Source: Aspidiotus rigidus (taxonomy: Eukaryota; Arthropoda; Insecta; Hemiptera; Diaspididae). From it: a DNA stretch of 64,000 nt. Both the position numbers and the translations under genes were made by a program. A model generated the notes under the pieces. That model was not told the origin of the DNA. It made no database searches and saw only the letters and a program-made list of their open reading frames with translations. The stretch is from the NCBI GenBank assembly GCA_035079385.1, contig JAVHKY010000040.1, positions 1,116,001 to 1,180,000 of the forward strand, written 5' to 3'. Positions 1-59,231 of the stretch are shown here, in pieces. Numbering within the stretch: position 1 is the stretch's first letter; each line of letters opens with the position of its first letter.

Positions 1-289
1 TGAAAATCCCTTCCTTCATTTACCTTAATTAGAAAAAAATTTCTCAAGGCCTTCAATTTATTCCTTCGAGTCCACCCACCTCCAACTAACAGTTATTCTT
101 GACATCGAGTCCTGATTTTTGTAATTCACTATTCTCTAGGGATTCTTCTGTTAAATCCTGATGATGTTAAGAGCATTTCCAGTTTTTTATGATGTCAACT
201 ACCTAACCTAAATTGAGGTTCAATAGGAAACCTATTCCATAGGGGGAGGGATTTTTGAAAATTTTGGTGTCTCGCCGTCATTTACCTAG

Positions 290-840
290 AACAATGGTTG
301 ATATTTTTCCAAGTCCTTTTCCCGTCATATATCTTGGAAGTTGAAATTCTTCCATGTTCCTCTCTTAAAAAATATATTTGTAGCTTGGAAGTCGACAGTT
401 TTTAAAGTTGTCCACTTGTCATAATTGCAAAGGTCGATGTACAAAATGCGTTTTCAATTTCAACTCCTCTGATGGTTCAATTTTTTACAAGTTCCTCTCC
501 TGTCATATATAGCTCAATTCCCAATATTAGAAATCTTTTCAAATCTGACTCCTTTGATATTGAAAATTTTTCCTATCCCTTATCTATCATAATAGAGCTC
601 AAATGTCTCAATTTTTCCGAGTCCCTTTTGCTATAGTTAGCTTAATTTTCAAAATTTTATCAAATCTAATTCCTCTTTTTGGAACCCCTCCAATTTTGAA
701 TTCAATTCTCAATATCAAAACCAATCCGTCCCATAGAAGAGGATGTGGGAATTCCTTATTCAACTTTATTAAACATGTGATTGTTTTCTATTACAGCCTT
801 CAATTGAACTTCTTTTGGTTGAATCCTAGAAATCTGATTG
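290..840. repeat. Degenerate AAATTTTTCCAAGTCC minisatellite in Helitron unit A
   Basis: The phrase (AATTTTTCC)AAGTCCyTyTCCTrTCATmTA(T)AGCTC recurs in degraded form several times at roughly 40-50-bp spacing. The paralogous tract in unit B is about 4450-5000. A cleaner three-unit version with 45/46-bp period is at 26391-26505 inside another element. Confidence 0.55.
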
Positions 841-3077
841 GAAGCTTCATTACAATCCTTACTATCTTATTATACAGATAATCTGAGAATCTATCACATT
901 TTTTCCTGTTCTACTCTTCAAAATCAACATACTTCCTACAAAGTATTTTCTCAATTATCCTCTGACCTGTGTAATCATTTCCAACACAGTTTCCAACTCT
1001 CGCAACTACCTGTGTTAGTCAGTTCCATTTTCCAAATATTTCAGTTGCTTTTCTTCTTCTACTTCTTACAATGGAAGTGATTTTTGATTCAAAAAGTTGA
1101 TATTGATAAGGGATCATCATATTTTGGTGACTACTATTTTCTATTTTGCCTATTAGCTCTCCTTCATTAGATACTTTCCATGATCATGTGGACATTTGGA
1201 CGTCATTAGAACTTTTTGCCAAATTAATTATCCTTCAATTTGCGAAGTGCTAAATTGTATCGGATAAAATGAGGTACGAAGTGCAAAGAGAAGGTCGTTA
1301 CCGTTATAATATTAGGCTTTAGCTATTTTTTAGCTTAATTGTATCGGGTAAATTAGGTATGTGATGGATTTTGTCTGAAGCCTTCTTCTAGGGAACTGAG
1401 GTATGTTTTATGCGCTACTTTTATTCCATTCTTCAGGGTTTTCCGAAACTCTTCATACTTGTTGATATTATTTATGATAATATTCTTTTTCAACTTTCGT
1501 TGTGCCCTTTTCTTAGAATCGTACCCCCTACTTTTCCTGAATACATCCCTCTCAATTTCTCATATGATGTGTCTATAGTTGGAATTCTGATTAGGTTTAA
1601 GCTCACACCTTTCTACGCTATCTTTTATTTGATTCTCAGTTCACATCGGTTGCCCTCAATATGATCAAACTGATTGCGTGCCTAAAAACTGCACCCTTTC
1701 ACCCAAAATTAAGGACCCCACCTTGTAACTACGTACTTACGACCATAAAAACTTTCATTATTTCTTAATCCTAGCTTAATTCTTGTATCACTCACATAAA
1801 AAAACAACCCTGCAACAAACTTGGAATCATTAAAAGTTAACCTATCCTAAGTCTTCAGCGAACAGAAATTCCCACCATAAAGAGGTTATTTTTGCTCGAT
1901 ATAGAATTGGTCACTCTCAACTTGAACATTCTCATCTCCTCCTGGGTTTCCATGCTCTACCTTCATGTAAATCTTATTATGCAGATAATCTGACAATCTA
2001 TCATCTTTTTTCCTGTCCTACTCTCCAAAATCAACGTACTTCCCACAATATAATCTCAGTCTCATCCTCTGTCCCATGTAATCATTCCCAACACGGTTTC
2101 CAACTCCCGCAACTACCTATGGTACCTAATTACTCCAACTTATACATATCCATTTTCTTTCTCCTGCCTTAAAATTTGAGTACCACCATCTGACTCAATT
2201 GCTACCTCTTCTTCCAATCATCTTCCCTATCCTCACGTTCTTTTCGTTTGTTTCTCACTCCACTCCAGTTATTCTTATTTTCAGAATACAACCATAATAC
2301 CATTTTACAAATATTTTAATCGCTTTTCTTCTTCTACTTCTTACAATTGAAGTGATTTTTATTCAAAAAGTTGACACTGATAAGGGATTCTCATATTTTT
2401 ATGACTACTATTTTCTATTTTACCTGTTGGCTCTCCTTCATTAGATACTTATATTATCATTATAATTATATGGACATTGTGACATCATTAAAACTTTTTG
2501 TCGAATTCATTTTTCTTATCTCACGTCCAAGAAAGTTAGCCACCTTTTATCGAGACTTTGGACATCTAACCTGAGGTGAGGTTGTTTAAAGAGGCGAGGT
2601 AATCGATGTAAGGTTGAATCGTTGTTACGTTTTATTTTGCTAGGCAATTCATTTTACGCAGATAGATAAATTCGATGCTGGATGTAGAAATGAATTGTTT
2701 TTTTTTTTTTCTTCCTTCAAATTTGCTAGGTAATTCATTTTACTCTTATATCTATATACAGTAATAGAATGCACGTATAATATTCGGTTTTAGCTATTTT
2801 TTAGCTAAATTGTATCGGGTAAATTAGGTATGAATCGCGGTGAAGAAAAGGGCACAGTTTTTAGTATTATAAAATGGAGAACTTTTACACGCACGTTTGT
2901 GATAAGCACGTTTGTGATAATGAATCGTTGCACTTAAATAACCAATAATTATTAATTTTCTATTTTCTATTTTGCCTGTTAACCTTCAGTCGCTGTGACG
3001 TCATTAGAATTTCACGAATATTTTTTCTTATAATTTGCTAGGCAATTCATATATATAGTAATAGAATACACGCGTTA

Positions 3078-3210
3078 TAGTCTGTCCGCAAATAGAATGG
3101 GTCACATAAACAAACCCGCGACCCGCTTTCATGCAAAAAAAATTGATTACGATGCGAGGAAGCGGTTCGCGGGTTTGTTTACGTGACCCATTCTATTTGC
3201 GGACAGACTA
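3078..3210. mobile_element. 133-bp palindromic MITE, copy 1 (TA target duplication)
   Basis: Ends are TAGTCTGTCCGCAAATAG and its inverse. The arms pair over roughly 57 bp with a few mismatches, leaving a short loop with an A-run. TA duplicates sit at 3076-3077 and 3211-3212. The matching place in unit B (about 7173-7180) lacks the element and has one TA, which proves the insertion and its borders. No coding capacity. TA duplication points to mobilisation by a Tc1/mariner-type transposase (inference). Confidence 0.93.
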
Positions 3211-3289
3211 TAGCTATTTTTTAGCTAAATTGTATCGGGCAAATCAGGAATGAGAGGCAAAGGGTCATTGAGCTTTTTAGTATATTAGA

Positions 3290-3330
3290 CTAGCAAGTCC
3301 GGCGCGCCTACGGCGCGCCTCTTAGTTTTT
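3290..3330 (-). other. Helitron 3' terminal hairpin and CTAG
   Basis: On the minus strand GGCGCGCC, a 3-nt loop GTA, then GGCGCGCC form an 8-bp stem, followed 7 nt later by CTAG (3293-3290). The element at 38318-39281 carries a matching stem with one G-T wobble before its own CTAG. Confidence 0.65.
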
Positions 3331-4449
3331 TGTTTTTTCATTTTTATCTTATTCGAGAGCGCTATATAAACAGGAATAATTTTTAAAAATCTCGATAAAT
3401 TATCTAGATATTTCTACTTTGGATATTGAAAAAAAAAAAAAGTAGAAATTCTCCAGACAACTTTTTTTTGGATATCTGTATTCAAAATTTTTATGCAAAC
3501 ACAAAGTTCTCATGGCTACTTTTAATTCTGTTATTTAGGGTTTTGGGTAAGGTAGATACATGAAACAAAGGGAGTAACTCTGGGGTTTAAGATTATTTGA
3601 AATTTCTTAGATACACTATTTTCTTTGTATCTTTTCATATCTCATAGTTCAATTCAATCTGCTTAGTTTTCTTTTCAAGCTTTTCTTCTTTCCTAATTTC
3701 ATTCAATTTTGCACTCTTTCATTCTTTACTTGTTCTTCCATACAACCTTTTTTTTTTTTCTTTCTTTCTTCATCGTTTCCTGAGTCTTCCAAATTGTTCT
3801 CTGCCTCAGTATCACACTCTTCCAGTTTTCCCTCTCTTCCTATTCTTCTTTTTCAGTTCTCTGCGTCCATCTCCTCCAATTATCCATATGGTGATAATTG
3901 ATTCTACGTGTCATCCTCTAATCTACAAATTAATGGAAGAAAAACGTTTCGATTCTAAGATTAGTTCATTCATTTCCCTTTTTCTCTTTCACTTTTTTTC
4001 TACCTTAAGATTTTTTTTGAAATCTTGTGTGTATTATATGTTGACAGTATAATTTGTTACTACAGTCGTTCCAATTTTCAGCGATGATTATTTCTTTGAC
4101 CTCACTTTTTTACATACAAATAATGTAACTCCTATTTTCGAGTTGATTTAGTTGAGACTTTGAAAATCCCTTCCTTCATTTACCTCAATTAGAACAAAAT
4201 TTCTCAAGGCCCTCACTTTATTCCTTCGAGTCCACCCCCCTCCAACTAACAGTTATTCTTGACATCGAGTCCTGATTTGTGTAATTCACTATTCTCTAGG
4301 GATTCTTCTGTTAAATCCTAATGATGTTAAGAGCATCGCTAGTTTTTTATGATGTCAACTACCTAACCTAAATCGAGGTTCATTAGGAAACCTATTCCAT
4401 AGGGGGAGGGATTTTTGAAAATTTTGGTGTCTCGCCGTCATTTACCTAG

Positions 4450-5000
4450 AACAATGGTTGATATTTTTCCAAGTCCTTTTCCTGTCATATATATCTTGGA
4501 AGTTGAAATTCTTCCATGTTCCTCTCTTAAAAAATATAGCTTGGAAGTTGAAAGTTTTTAAAGTTATCCACTTGTCATAATTGCATAGGTCGATGTACAA
4601 AATGCGTTTTCAATTTCAACTCCTCTGATGGTTCAATTTTTTCCAAGTTCCTCTCCTGTCATATATAGCTCAATTCCCAATATTAAAAATCTTTTCAAAT
4701 CTGATTCCTTTGATATTGAAAATTTTTCCTATTCCTTATCTATCATAATAGAGCTCAAATGTCTCAATTTTTCCGAGTCCTTCCTGCTATAGTTGGCTTA
4801 ATTTTCAACATTTTATCAAATCTAATTCCTCTTTTTGGAACCCCTCCAATTTTGAATTCAATTCTCAATATCAAAACCAATCCGTCCTATAGAAGAGGAT
4901 GTGGGAATTCCTTATTCAAACATGTGATTGTTTTCTATTACAGCCTTCAATTGAACTTCTTTTGGTTGAATCCTAGAAATCTGATTGGAAGCTTCATTAC
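4450..5000. repeat. Degenerate AAATTTTTCCAAGTCC minisatellite in Helitron unit B
   Basis: Counterpart of the tract at 290-840, with small indels between the copies. It shares its core phrase with 26391-26505. Confidence 0.5.
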
Positions 5001-6775
5001 AATCCTTACTATCTTATTATACAGATAATCTGAGAATTTATCACCTTTTTTCCTGTCCTACTCTTCAAAATCAACATACTTCCTACAAAGTATTTTCTCA
5101 ATTATCTTCTGACCTGTGTAATCATTTCCAACACAATTTCCAACTCTCGCAACTTAGTCAGTTCCATTTTCCAAATATTTCAGTTCCTTTTCTTCTTCTA
5201 CTTCTTACAATGGAAGTGATTTTTGATTCAAAAAGTTGATATTGATAAGGGATCATCATATTTTGGTGACTATTATTTTCTATTTTGCCTATTAGCTCTC
5301 CTTCATTAGATACTTTCCATCATTATGTGGACATTTCGACGTCATTAGAACTTTTTGCCAAATTAATTATCCTTCAATTTGCGAAGTGCTAAATTGTATC
5401 GGATAAAATGAGGTATGAAGTGCAAAGAGAAGATCGTTACCGTTATAATATTAGGCTTTAGCTATTTTTTAGCCTAATTGTATCGGGTAAATTAGGTATG
5501 TGATGGATTTCGTCTGAAGCCTTCCTCTAGGGAACTGAGGTATGTTTTATGCGCTACTTTTATTCCATTCTTCAGGGTTTTCCGAAACTCTTTATGTACC
5601 CCCTACTTTTCCTGAATACGTCCCTCTCAATTTCTCACATGATGTGTCTATAGTTGGAATTCTGATTAGGTTCAAGCTCACACTTTTCTACGCTCATCTG
5701 TACAAAACGTATCTGTTATTTGATTCTCAGTTCACATCGGTTGCCCTCAATATGATCAAACTGATTGCGCGCCTAAAAACTGCACCTTTTCACTCAAAAT
5801 TAAGGACCCCACCTTGTAACTACGTACTTACGACCATAAAAACTTTCATTATTTCTTAATCCTAGCTTAATTCTTGTATCACTCACATAAAAAAACAACC
5901 CTGCAACAAACTTAGAATCATTAAAAGTTAACCTATCCTCAGTCTTCATTGAACAGAAATTCCCACCATAAAGAGGTTATTTTCGCTCGATATAGAATTG
6001 GTCACTCTCAACTTGAACATTCTCATCTCCTCCTGGGTTGCCATGCTCTACCTTCATGTAAATCTTATTATGCAGATAATCTGACGATCTATCATCTTTT
6101 TTCCTGTCCTACTCTCCAAAATCAACGTACTTCCCACAATATAATCTCAGTCTCATCCTCTGTCCCATGTAATCATTCCCAACATGGTTTCCAACTCCCG
6201 CAACTACCTATGGTACTCAATTACTCCAACTTATACATATCCATTTTCTTTCTCCTGCCTTAAAATTTGAGTACCACCATCTGACTCGATTGCTACCTCT
6301 TCTTCCAATCATCTGCCCTATCCTCACGTTCTTTTCGTTTGTTTCTCACTCCAGTTATTCTTATTTTCAGAATAAAACCATAATACCATTTTACAAATTA
6401 TTTTAATCGCTTTTCTTCTTTTACTTCTTACAATTGAAGTGATTTTTATTCAAAAAGTTGACACTGATAAGGGATTCTCATATTTTTATGACTACCATTT
6501 TCTATTTTACCTGTTGGCTCTCCTTCATTAGATACTTATATTATCATTATAATTATATGGACATTGTGACATCATTAAAACTTTTTGTCGAATTCATTTT
6601 TCTTGTCTCGCGTCCAAGAAAGTTAGCTACCTTTTATCGAGACTTTGGACATCTAACCTGAGGTGAGGTTGTTTAAAGAGGCGAGGTAATCGATGTAAGG
6701 TTGAATCGTTGTTACGTTTTATTTTGCTAGGCAATTCATTTTTTGGTTTTTTTTTTTCTTCTTCCAAATTTGCTA

Positions 6776-6908
6776 TAGTCTGTCCGCAAGTAGAATGGGT
6801 CACGTAAACAAACCCGCGACCCGCTTTGGTGCAAAAAAAATTGATTACGATGCGAGGAAGCGGTTCGCGGGTTTGTTTACGTGACCCATTCTATTTGCGG
6901 ACAGACTA
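6776..6908. mobile_element. 133-bp palindromic MITE, copy 2 (TA target duplication)
   Basis: Same family and length as 3078-3210, differing at a few bases such as the loop side of the left arm. TA duplicates are at 6774-6775 and 6909-6910. The matching site in unit A, around 2727-2733 (TTTGCTAGGTAATTC), is empty with a single TA. The two copies therefore entered different units at different places after the units had separated. Confidence 0.93.
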
Positions 6909-7256
6909 TAGGTAATTCATTTTACTCTTATAAATAATAATACAATCTTGTCACAGTATGATAATTGACGTCGGATGCGATAACAGGAAAATGGAGAACT
7001 TTTACACGCACGTTTGTGATAATGAATCGTTGCACTTAAATAACCAATAATTATTAATTTTCTATTTTCTATTTTGCCTGTTAACCTTCAGTCGCTGTGA
7101 CGTCATTAGAATTTCACGAATATTTTTTCTTATAATTTGCTAGGCAATTCATATATATAGTAATAGAATACACGCGTTAGCTATTTTTTAGCTAAATTGT
7201 ATCGGGCAAATCAGGAATGAGAGGCAAAGGGTCATTTAGCTTTTTAGTATATTAGA

Positions 7257-10200
7257 TTTTCGATTGCATAGACACTTTTATAATCAATTACTGTACTTAT
7301 GCATTTGTTTGTAACCTTTTGACGTATTGTACATCCTTGCTGCATTTTATCATACAATGCTGTGCGCTGTCAAATTCCTGAGTCCGTAAACTGAATGATA
7401 ATATATTTATCAACTTGCAAGTATTTACAGGGTAGCTACTTAATTGCTTCTTCACTCTCAAGTCATACTACTCCTAGGTCACTTTCAGTCATTCTTTCAA
7501 AAATTTGGTAATCGAGTCATCGTTTCCATTTTGTGTCTTTCATTATTCGAAATAACATATTTGATGGTAACGTCATAATATTTATAACAAAATCTATTCG
7601 AAGAACGTAGTAGGTAGATGTGACAATTCTATACGAAATAAACCAATTCCAGTACATTATTTTTCAATCTTATTCATGTTCAAAATACCGTATATTATTA
7701 TTTGTTTCGCCGAATTTGTGTATAATTGCCTAATTCGCGCAATCGGCGACTGTTTTGCTGCATTCATGAAATCAGCAACAGCGTTGTCGGATTTAGGAAT
7801 TAGCTTTCCTAATCAGATTTTAATCCCGTCCACGTAATTTTGGAAGAATTTCAATGGTCACAAAGTTTTTTCAAGAATATCTGATCAAATTGTACAAAAT
7901 AAGTTTTATGCGAGACTTTTTCAATTCTTTTTCTGAAGGTGGTTCAGTAGAGGATTATTTGCGTTGATTCAGACCTCCTAGAACGATTTTATTGGTCAGG
8001 TACACCAGCAAAACTTGAAATTGATTTTTAACGCTCTTTTGGAATTTTTTCTTCTTCAGGAGGCATGCGAACAAGTTGAGTGCACGCGAATTCGCAAAAA
8101 TTGTGATTTCACGAATCAGGCAATATTGGACAAATTAGGCGTGACGTGATATATTTTTTCAAATTTTTGGTTTTAGTTTTCAATATTTAGTCGCGTATAT
8201 TTATTGGAAGTGATAATAATAAAGAGTTGAATTTATGAGACTTTTTGGGAGAAAAAAAGCTACGCGACGGTTTTTGACCGTGAGACTTGAAAAGATTTTG
8301 ACTTTCGCAAATTAACATAAGGAGGAGAACTGAAATAAATGTTGACCGTCAAACTTGATATACCTGACGAGAGAGACAGTTGGAGTTCTTGAAAATGGTG
8401 CCTTTTGAAGTCAATATTTGTCTTAAATTTCTGGTACTTGCCGTTTTTTAACTAAAATATGAGGCTTACACGTCAACGTACAAGGAAGTAGAAAAGATAC
8501 ACGTATGTTCTACGCCACTTTGCGCCAGTACCATTTTTGAGGTTATTTTTCAGGTTTCCTTTGTATGCTTTGCGTCATTGTGGTTTTTCCTCATTGTGCT
8601 CATGCGACAACACCATTTTCATACGTTGCGGAAAGGGCTAGAAAACCTGGAAATCCTCAAAATCGTTTTGCGTCATTGTGCGCCAGTACCATTTTTTTTA
8701 GACTTGAAAAATTTCTCGTTGAATTGACTGCAGTACTTACTTATTTTTGACGTGTCGCTCTTTTGCAGGACGCGTCAGATTTGGTTGTTTTGGTAACGAA
8801 AAGTGAAAAACTTCATTCACCACACATCTGGTGGTACTAGATGCTATAAGGTACTCTATACCTATGGAGTTGATACGATTGTAATTAATTTTTGATTTCT
8901 CGAGCTTGTTATCTCTGCTGCTACATTCATAGGTTTTGTCTTGGTATTCATGATTCTTCTTTCTCGTAAGGTACAGAAAGATTTTTCTTTCAGAACTTAT
9001 GTTGTCATTGAGGTACCTATGCATGCAAGATTTTTGCACATGTTTTTTATATCTAAAAATCTTGTAAAATCTAACCGACTTCAACCTTTCTCTCTGTGTT
9101 TCTCATGTAGGAGTTGAGACCTACCAATGCTCGCATATTATTCATTTTCAAAATATAGTAATAATTTAAAAAAACAAAAACGTATAATTATTCTTAGTTT
9201 ACACAGCATCTGTTGTAATTTCAGAAGGTTTCTCTTGTTCCTCTTCAGTCATATCTCTATCAAAAATTGACATCAATTTGCGCATAACACCTTCTCTTAT
9301 CTTATCTCTATCACTCTATGTCCTCAAATATGTTTCCTTATCCTCTGGCGAAAGTTTACACGACAAAGGTGTTGTATCAATAAATCAAGCATGAGAACCT
9401 TGACATGTTTCCGTCCAAAGGTTACTGTTTTCTTCACAAAACGCGCTTTTATTTTTTGCATTTAGGTATTCAAGTTTCATCCAATCCATGTAGAAATGTG
9501 AAAGCAAGGAGGGAGATTATGAAACAACGAGGACTCAATTCTGTCCCTTTCCTGTGGCCGACGTATCTCTCTGAACATTTTTCTGTTTGGACTTCCCTGA
9601 TCACTTGCTTCAGAAAACTTCTTGTAGAATGAATGATATTACTTGTATGCACGGATATATAATTGCCTACATATCGCAGTACATTATCTTTTTTATTTAC
9701 TCGTGTGTCTCTTTCTTTTTTTTACTAAACAACAATAGTTATTTTCTTTGTTCTTTCCCCTTATCCGACCTTATTTTCGTATTTACGTTACCGTATTGTT
9801 CGGATATTTTTTCATTATTCTCTCGAAATTTACGCGTAAAGAATGAGCTGAATTATCCTTTGGAATTTAATTGTTTATTTTACGTACGTAACGCTCCAAA
9901 ATGATACAAATGACGGTATTTGCTTGTGCATGGTTGTGATTTTTTCTGTCACGAACTGTCGTTAATATAATTATGTCTACGTACCATTTCGCAATACGTG
10001 TGATCAACAGTTGGCGTTTTTTCCGCTTGATTAACCCATCCAGGGGCGGCCTTCATTATGTTCAAATATTTTTCACGCTATATAAGAGCTTTTTATGTTT
10101 TTCCCTCGTAATAAATGATCTGATTTTTGAAAGAGTTGAACGCCGTGTTTGTCGAACAACAAACTGCCCTTCCTAACAGATAAAACTTTTGTACAGGTAC

Positions 10201-10614
10201 AGGTAGAGGGAAGAAGTCGATATAATGGAGAACAGCATACTATGGCTGACTATAGCTCACAAACCCTTTCCCTCCACTCGTTCGCCTCTATTCTTAGCCC
10301 AGTATAAATTTATATAGTATATTCTTCGACTACAGAAAATACGTGATAATAACTCTGCCGTACAGAGTTAAATTTACGTATAATATGCAAAAATAACAAT
10401 CACTGAGATGAGGTCTTCCGCGCAATTCGTTGTAAGAGTGTTAGTAATGAAGCTCTGTAATTATACACCAGTACTATCTCAATTGAATGCGTGTACGTAA
10501 ATTTTTCTGACGTCTATGCATCATGATGTTGCGTACCTGAGAATCGAGAACTTGTTGAAGGAAATTATTACTATTATTGAATTCTATATTGAAGACTGAT
10601 ATTAGAGAACAACT
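7257..10614. other. Intergenic, no recognised gene
   Basis: Single-copy-looking AT-rich DNA right of the Helitron pair. A direct repeat of GCGCCAGTACCATTTTT appears near 8523 and 8681. A short minus-strand coding-like stretch lies at about 9207-9395 and is listed separately. The frames at 8565-8750, 8737-9084 and 9405-9904 have no recognisable motif. I see no promoter or RNA gene that can be supported. Confidence 0.5.
9207..9395 (-). pseudogene. Short acidic coding-like fragment, family unknown
   Basis: Reading the minus strand, one frame runs for about 60 codons with a single internal TAG. It contains LSPEDKETYLRT, then (after the stop) SDRDKIREGVMRKLMSIFD, then an acidic tail MTEEEQEKPSE and a stop at about 9207. 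The balanced charged composition is unlike the surrounding noise frames. It could be a degenerate terminal exon or a transposase C-terminus. I do not recognise the family. Confidence 0.3.
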
Positions 10615-11365
10615 GTAGACGGGTGTAGTCGGTTATTCTAGCTAAGGAGGTGGCGTTCTTGGCGGCTCTATCAACTGCATCATAGTCAGTTAGATCGATA
10701 TGACTAGGGATGCATATGAGCGTGATTTGGATGTTGATATAGAGTTAAGGTTGAGTAATGTGAGGTGAATGCGTTGGATGAGAGGGTGAGTGCTGTAAAT
10801 GTCCATCATAGAGCGTAGAGAAGAAAGTGAGTCAGTAAGGAGAAGAAATTTGCCAATGGAGGGAGTTGAGAGAGATAGGATAGACAGGAGAAGATAGTCA
10901 TCAATTCGGCTGTGAATATGGATGCAATATGACGTATACGGTGGGAAGTTAAGCATCCGCTTGTGGAATATGCGTAAGCAGTTTTATTCGATTTTTTAGA
11001 TTCGTCTGAAATGCAAATTATGTAACCAGGATACTCTTGTGTCAACTTTCGAATGTTTTGGATGATAATGATATTTTTTGATTTAGGGATTTGTGTGAGG
11101 TCGAGACGTATGTTTGGTTCAAGGAGCGTCCAAGGGGGGAGGTAATATAGATGGGTTGTAAGGGATTTGCTTTGTAAGGCTTATTGAGGGTGAAATCAAA
11201 TTGGAGACAGATATGTTTATTTTGAGTCAAAAAGGGTTCATTGTTTTGGGAAACAGAGGCGAAGAAATTGAAGATTAGTATGAGTCTATGAAAGGAAAGT
11301 GGAGGTTCAGCGCATAAACTGAGTTTAGGGCTTGTGCGATAGGGTCCTGGGACGGTTTTTGCAGT
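10615..11365 (-). pseudogene. I-clade non-LTR retrotransposon remnant: end of RT plus RNase H
   Basis: Minus-strand frames, broken by shifts, resemble the C-terminal part of an I/R1-type pol. Near 11330 there is YRTSPKLSLCAEPPL, the segment between RT and RNase H that usually reads GAIRTSP. At 11045-10806 there is GYIICISDESKK (RNase H strand 1, normally TDGSK) and SIFTAELMTIFSCL with the expected Glu. At 10956-10690 there is LLLTDSLSSLRSM (the D of TDS) and HPLIQRI. At 10720-10640 there is IPSHI and AVDRAAKNATSL, matching the GNExxDxxAK end. Stops and shifts separate these blocks, so the copy is dead. No RT core or endonuclease is visible upstream. Confidence 0.75.
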
Positions 11366-12154
11366 TCCTTGCTCTCGTGAGTAAATAATTTTCTGCTGTT
11401 TTTACTTTCTTGAGTATATTTTCATTACAAATAGCCGTAACTTGGAGGATTGTATTAATTCTAGCCAGAGAGCTGCAGTTATCTTAATTCAAATGGATGT
11501 TGTAAAGTTATGGAAAGAATGTGGGAACGTAATGTCTTTCCTGAATTTTAATATACAGTCGGTGATATCCGTAGTATTCATGTCATATTTAAAAATGTGA
11601 ATTCCGGAAGAACAAAATATTATGTTTATTTTGAGAAACTTATGTGTTTATCGTGATTTTTCACGTTTCTACCACTTTATTTGTATAGCAAGATCTGGAC
11701 AATCTTTTTAGAGGATGGAAATATAAATATAGGTGCAGTACTCATTCTGGGTAGCTCAGCCTGAGAATCTGCGTTTGTTCCAAAGTACGAAAACACTCAT
11801 CAGCTGTTTTGTTGTACATAAGTGTTCTCATCTGTCCATTCACTTCTTATATGAATTGCACATATCGTAATGCTTCATAGTAAATAAAATAGTTCTCTTT
11901 GCTATTCTGTTACATCCTTTGGAACACGTGCTATGTATAACAGTCTGTCATTAGTGGGTAGTATACATCTGCCATTCATAACATGGGTGAATGATAAAGG
12001 TGTAAACTGAGCCTTCGCTCATTGAATGCGTATACGTTCACCGCATCTGAATATCATCACGAGCTATTTTCTTTCCTGCCATTCTTAATTTATATTTTAT
12101 ACGTCTGTGTTTCGTCGTACATGAACGGGTGTTAATAAGTATTGCCATCCCTAC

Positions 12155-12186
<32 letters not shown>

Positions 12187-12480
12187 GTACATACATTGTG
12201 TATAGGTAGATGTTCGAACCCTAAAAAATGACGGAAGTTGTCCCGGAAGCGCTGGCAAACCTTCCCCCTTTGTATATGGATAAGAAAAAGGAAAAAGACA
12301 CGTGCCTCTTCTCGATCGAAGGAAGAAAACTTTTCAACAATCTTCAGAATGTTGTCATTGGTATCGGAGTGATTTTGATGCGCTTTGCTTAGTTTTTTGG
12401 TTATCATTCATCATCACATTCCAAAAAATTTGTATTAGTATTATTAATTATTGTACGGTGTCGTCGTATGTGTAGGTTGA
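11366..12480. other. Region upstream of the Rab11-FIP-like gene
   Basis: No coding features. A (TA)n tract lies at 12163-12186. An in-frame TGA at 12478-12480 directly precedes the proposed ATG at 12481. A possible splice acceptor (TATGTGTAG) ends at 12474, so a 5' untranslated exon may lie further upstream. I cannot place the promoter. Confidence 0.4.

Positions 12481-59231
<46,751 letters not shown>

Larger units (their letters stand above)
1..3289 (-). mobile_element. Helitron-like unit A (outer tandem copy, truncated by window edge)
   Basis: This is a near-repeat of 4161-7256: the text from base 1 matches the text from 4161 and continues to a shared end at 3289/7256. Read on the minus strand it begins TCTAATATACTAAAAAGC, a Helitron-type 5' end (TC). 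The base just upstream belongs to the CTAG 3' end of unit B, so the two units abut with no spacer. The part matching 3290-4160 (terminal hairpin and CTAG) should lie left of the window. No Rep/helicase frame is visible, so it looks non-autonomous. The small open frames inside are AT-rich noise shared by both copies. Confidence 0.65.
3290..7256 (-). mobile_element. Helitron-like unit B (complete inner copy, about 3.97 kb)
   Basis: On the minus strand it starts TCTAATATACTAAAAAGC at 7256, preceded by a host A, and ends with the hairpin GGCGCGCC-GTA-GGCGCGCC, a 7-nt spacer and CTAG at 3293-3290. A 5' TC, a 3' hairpin followed by CTRR, and insertion between A and T without a target duplication are Helitron hallmarks. 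The last base is joined directly to the 5' TC of unit A, so this is a head-to-tail tandem. No Rep-Hel protein is encoded. The right flank at 7257 onward is single-copy in the window. The same termini recur in the element at 38318-39281, which supports a real family. Confidence 0.68.

Noticed and set aside
603..6661. Repeated small frames in the Helitron units (for example 603-881 and 4759-5028, 2371-2574 and 6458-6661)
   Set aside because: They are conserved because the DNA is duplicated. Composition is low-complexity hydrophobic/Ser, there are no domains, and indels break other such frames between copies.
8737..9084. 115-codon minus-strand frame
   Set aside because: Lys/Asn-rich composition expected of AT-rich noise, no domain and no splice or promoter support.
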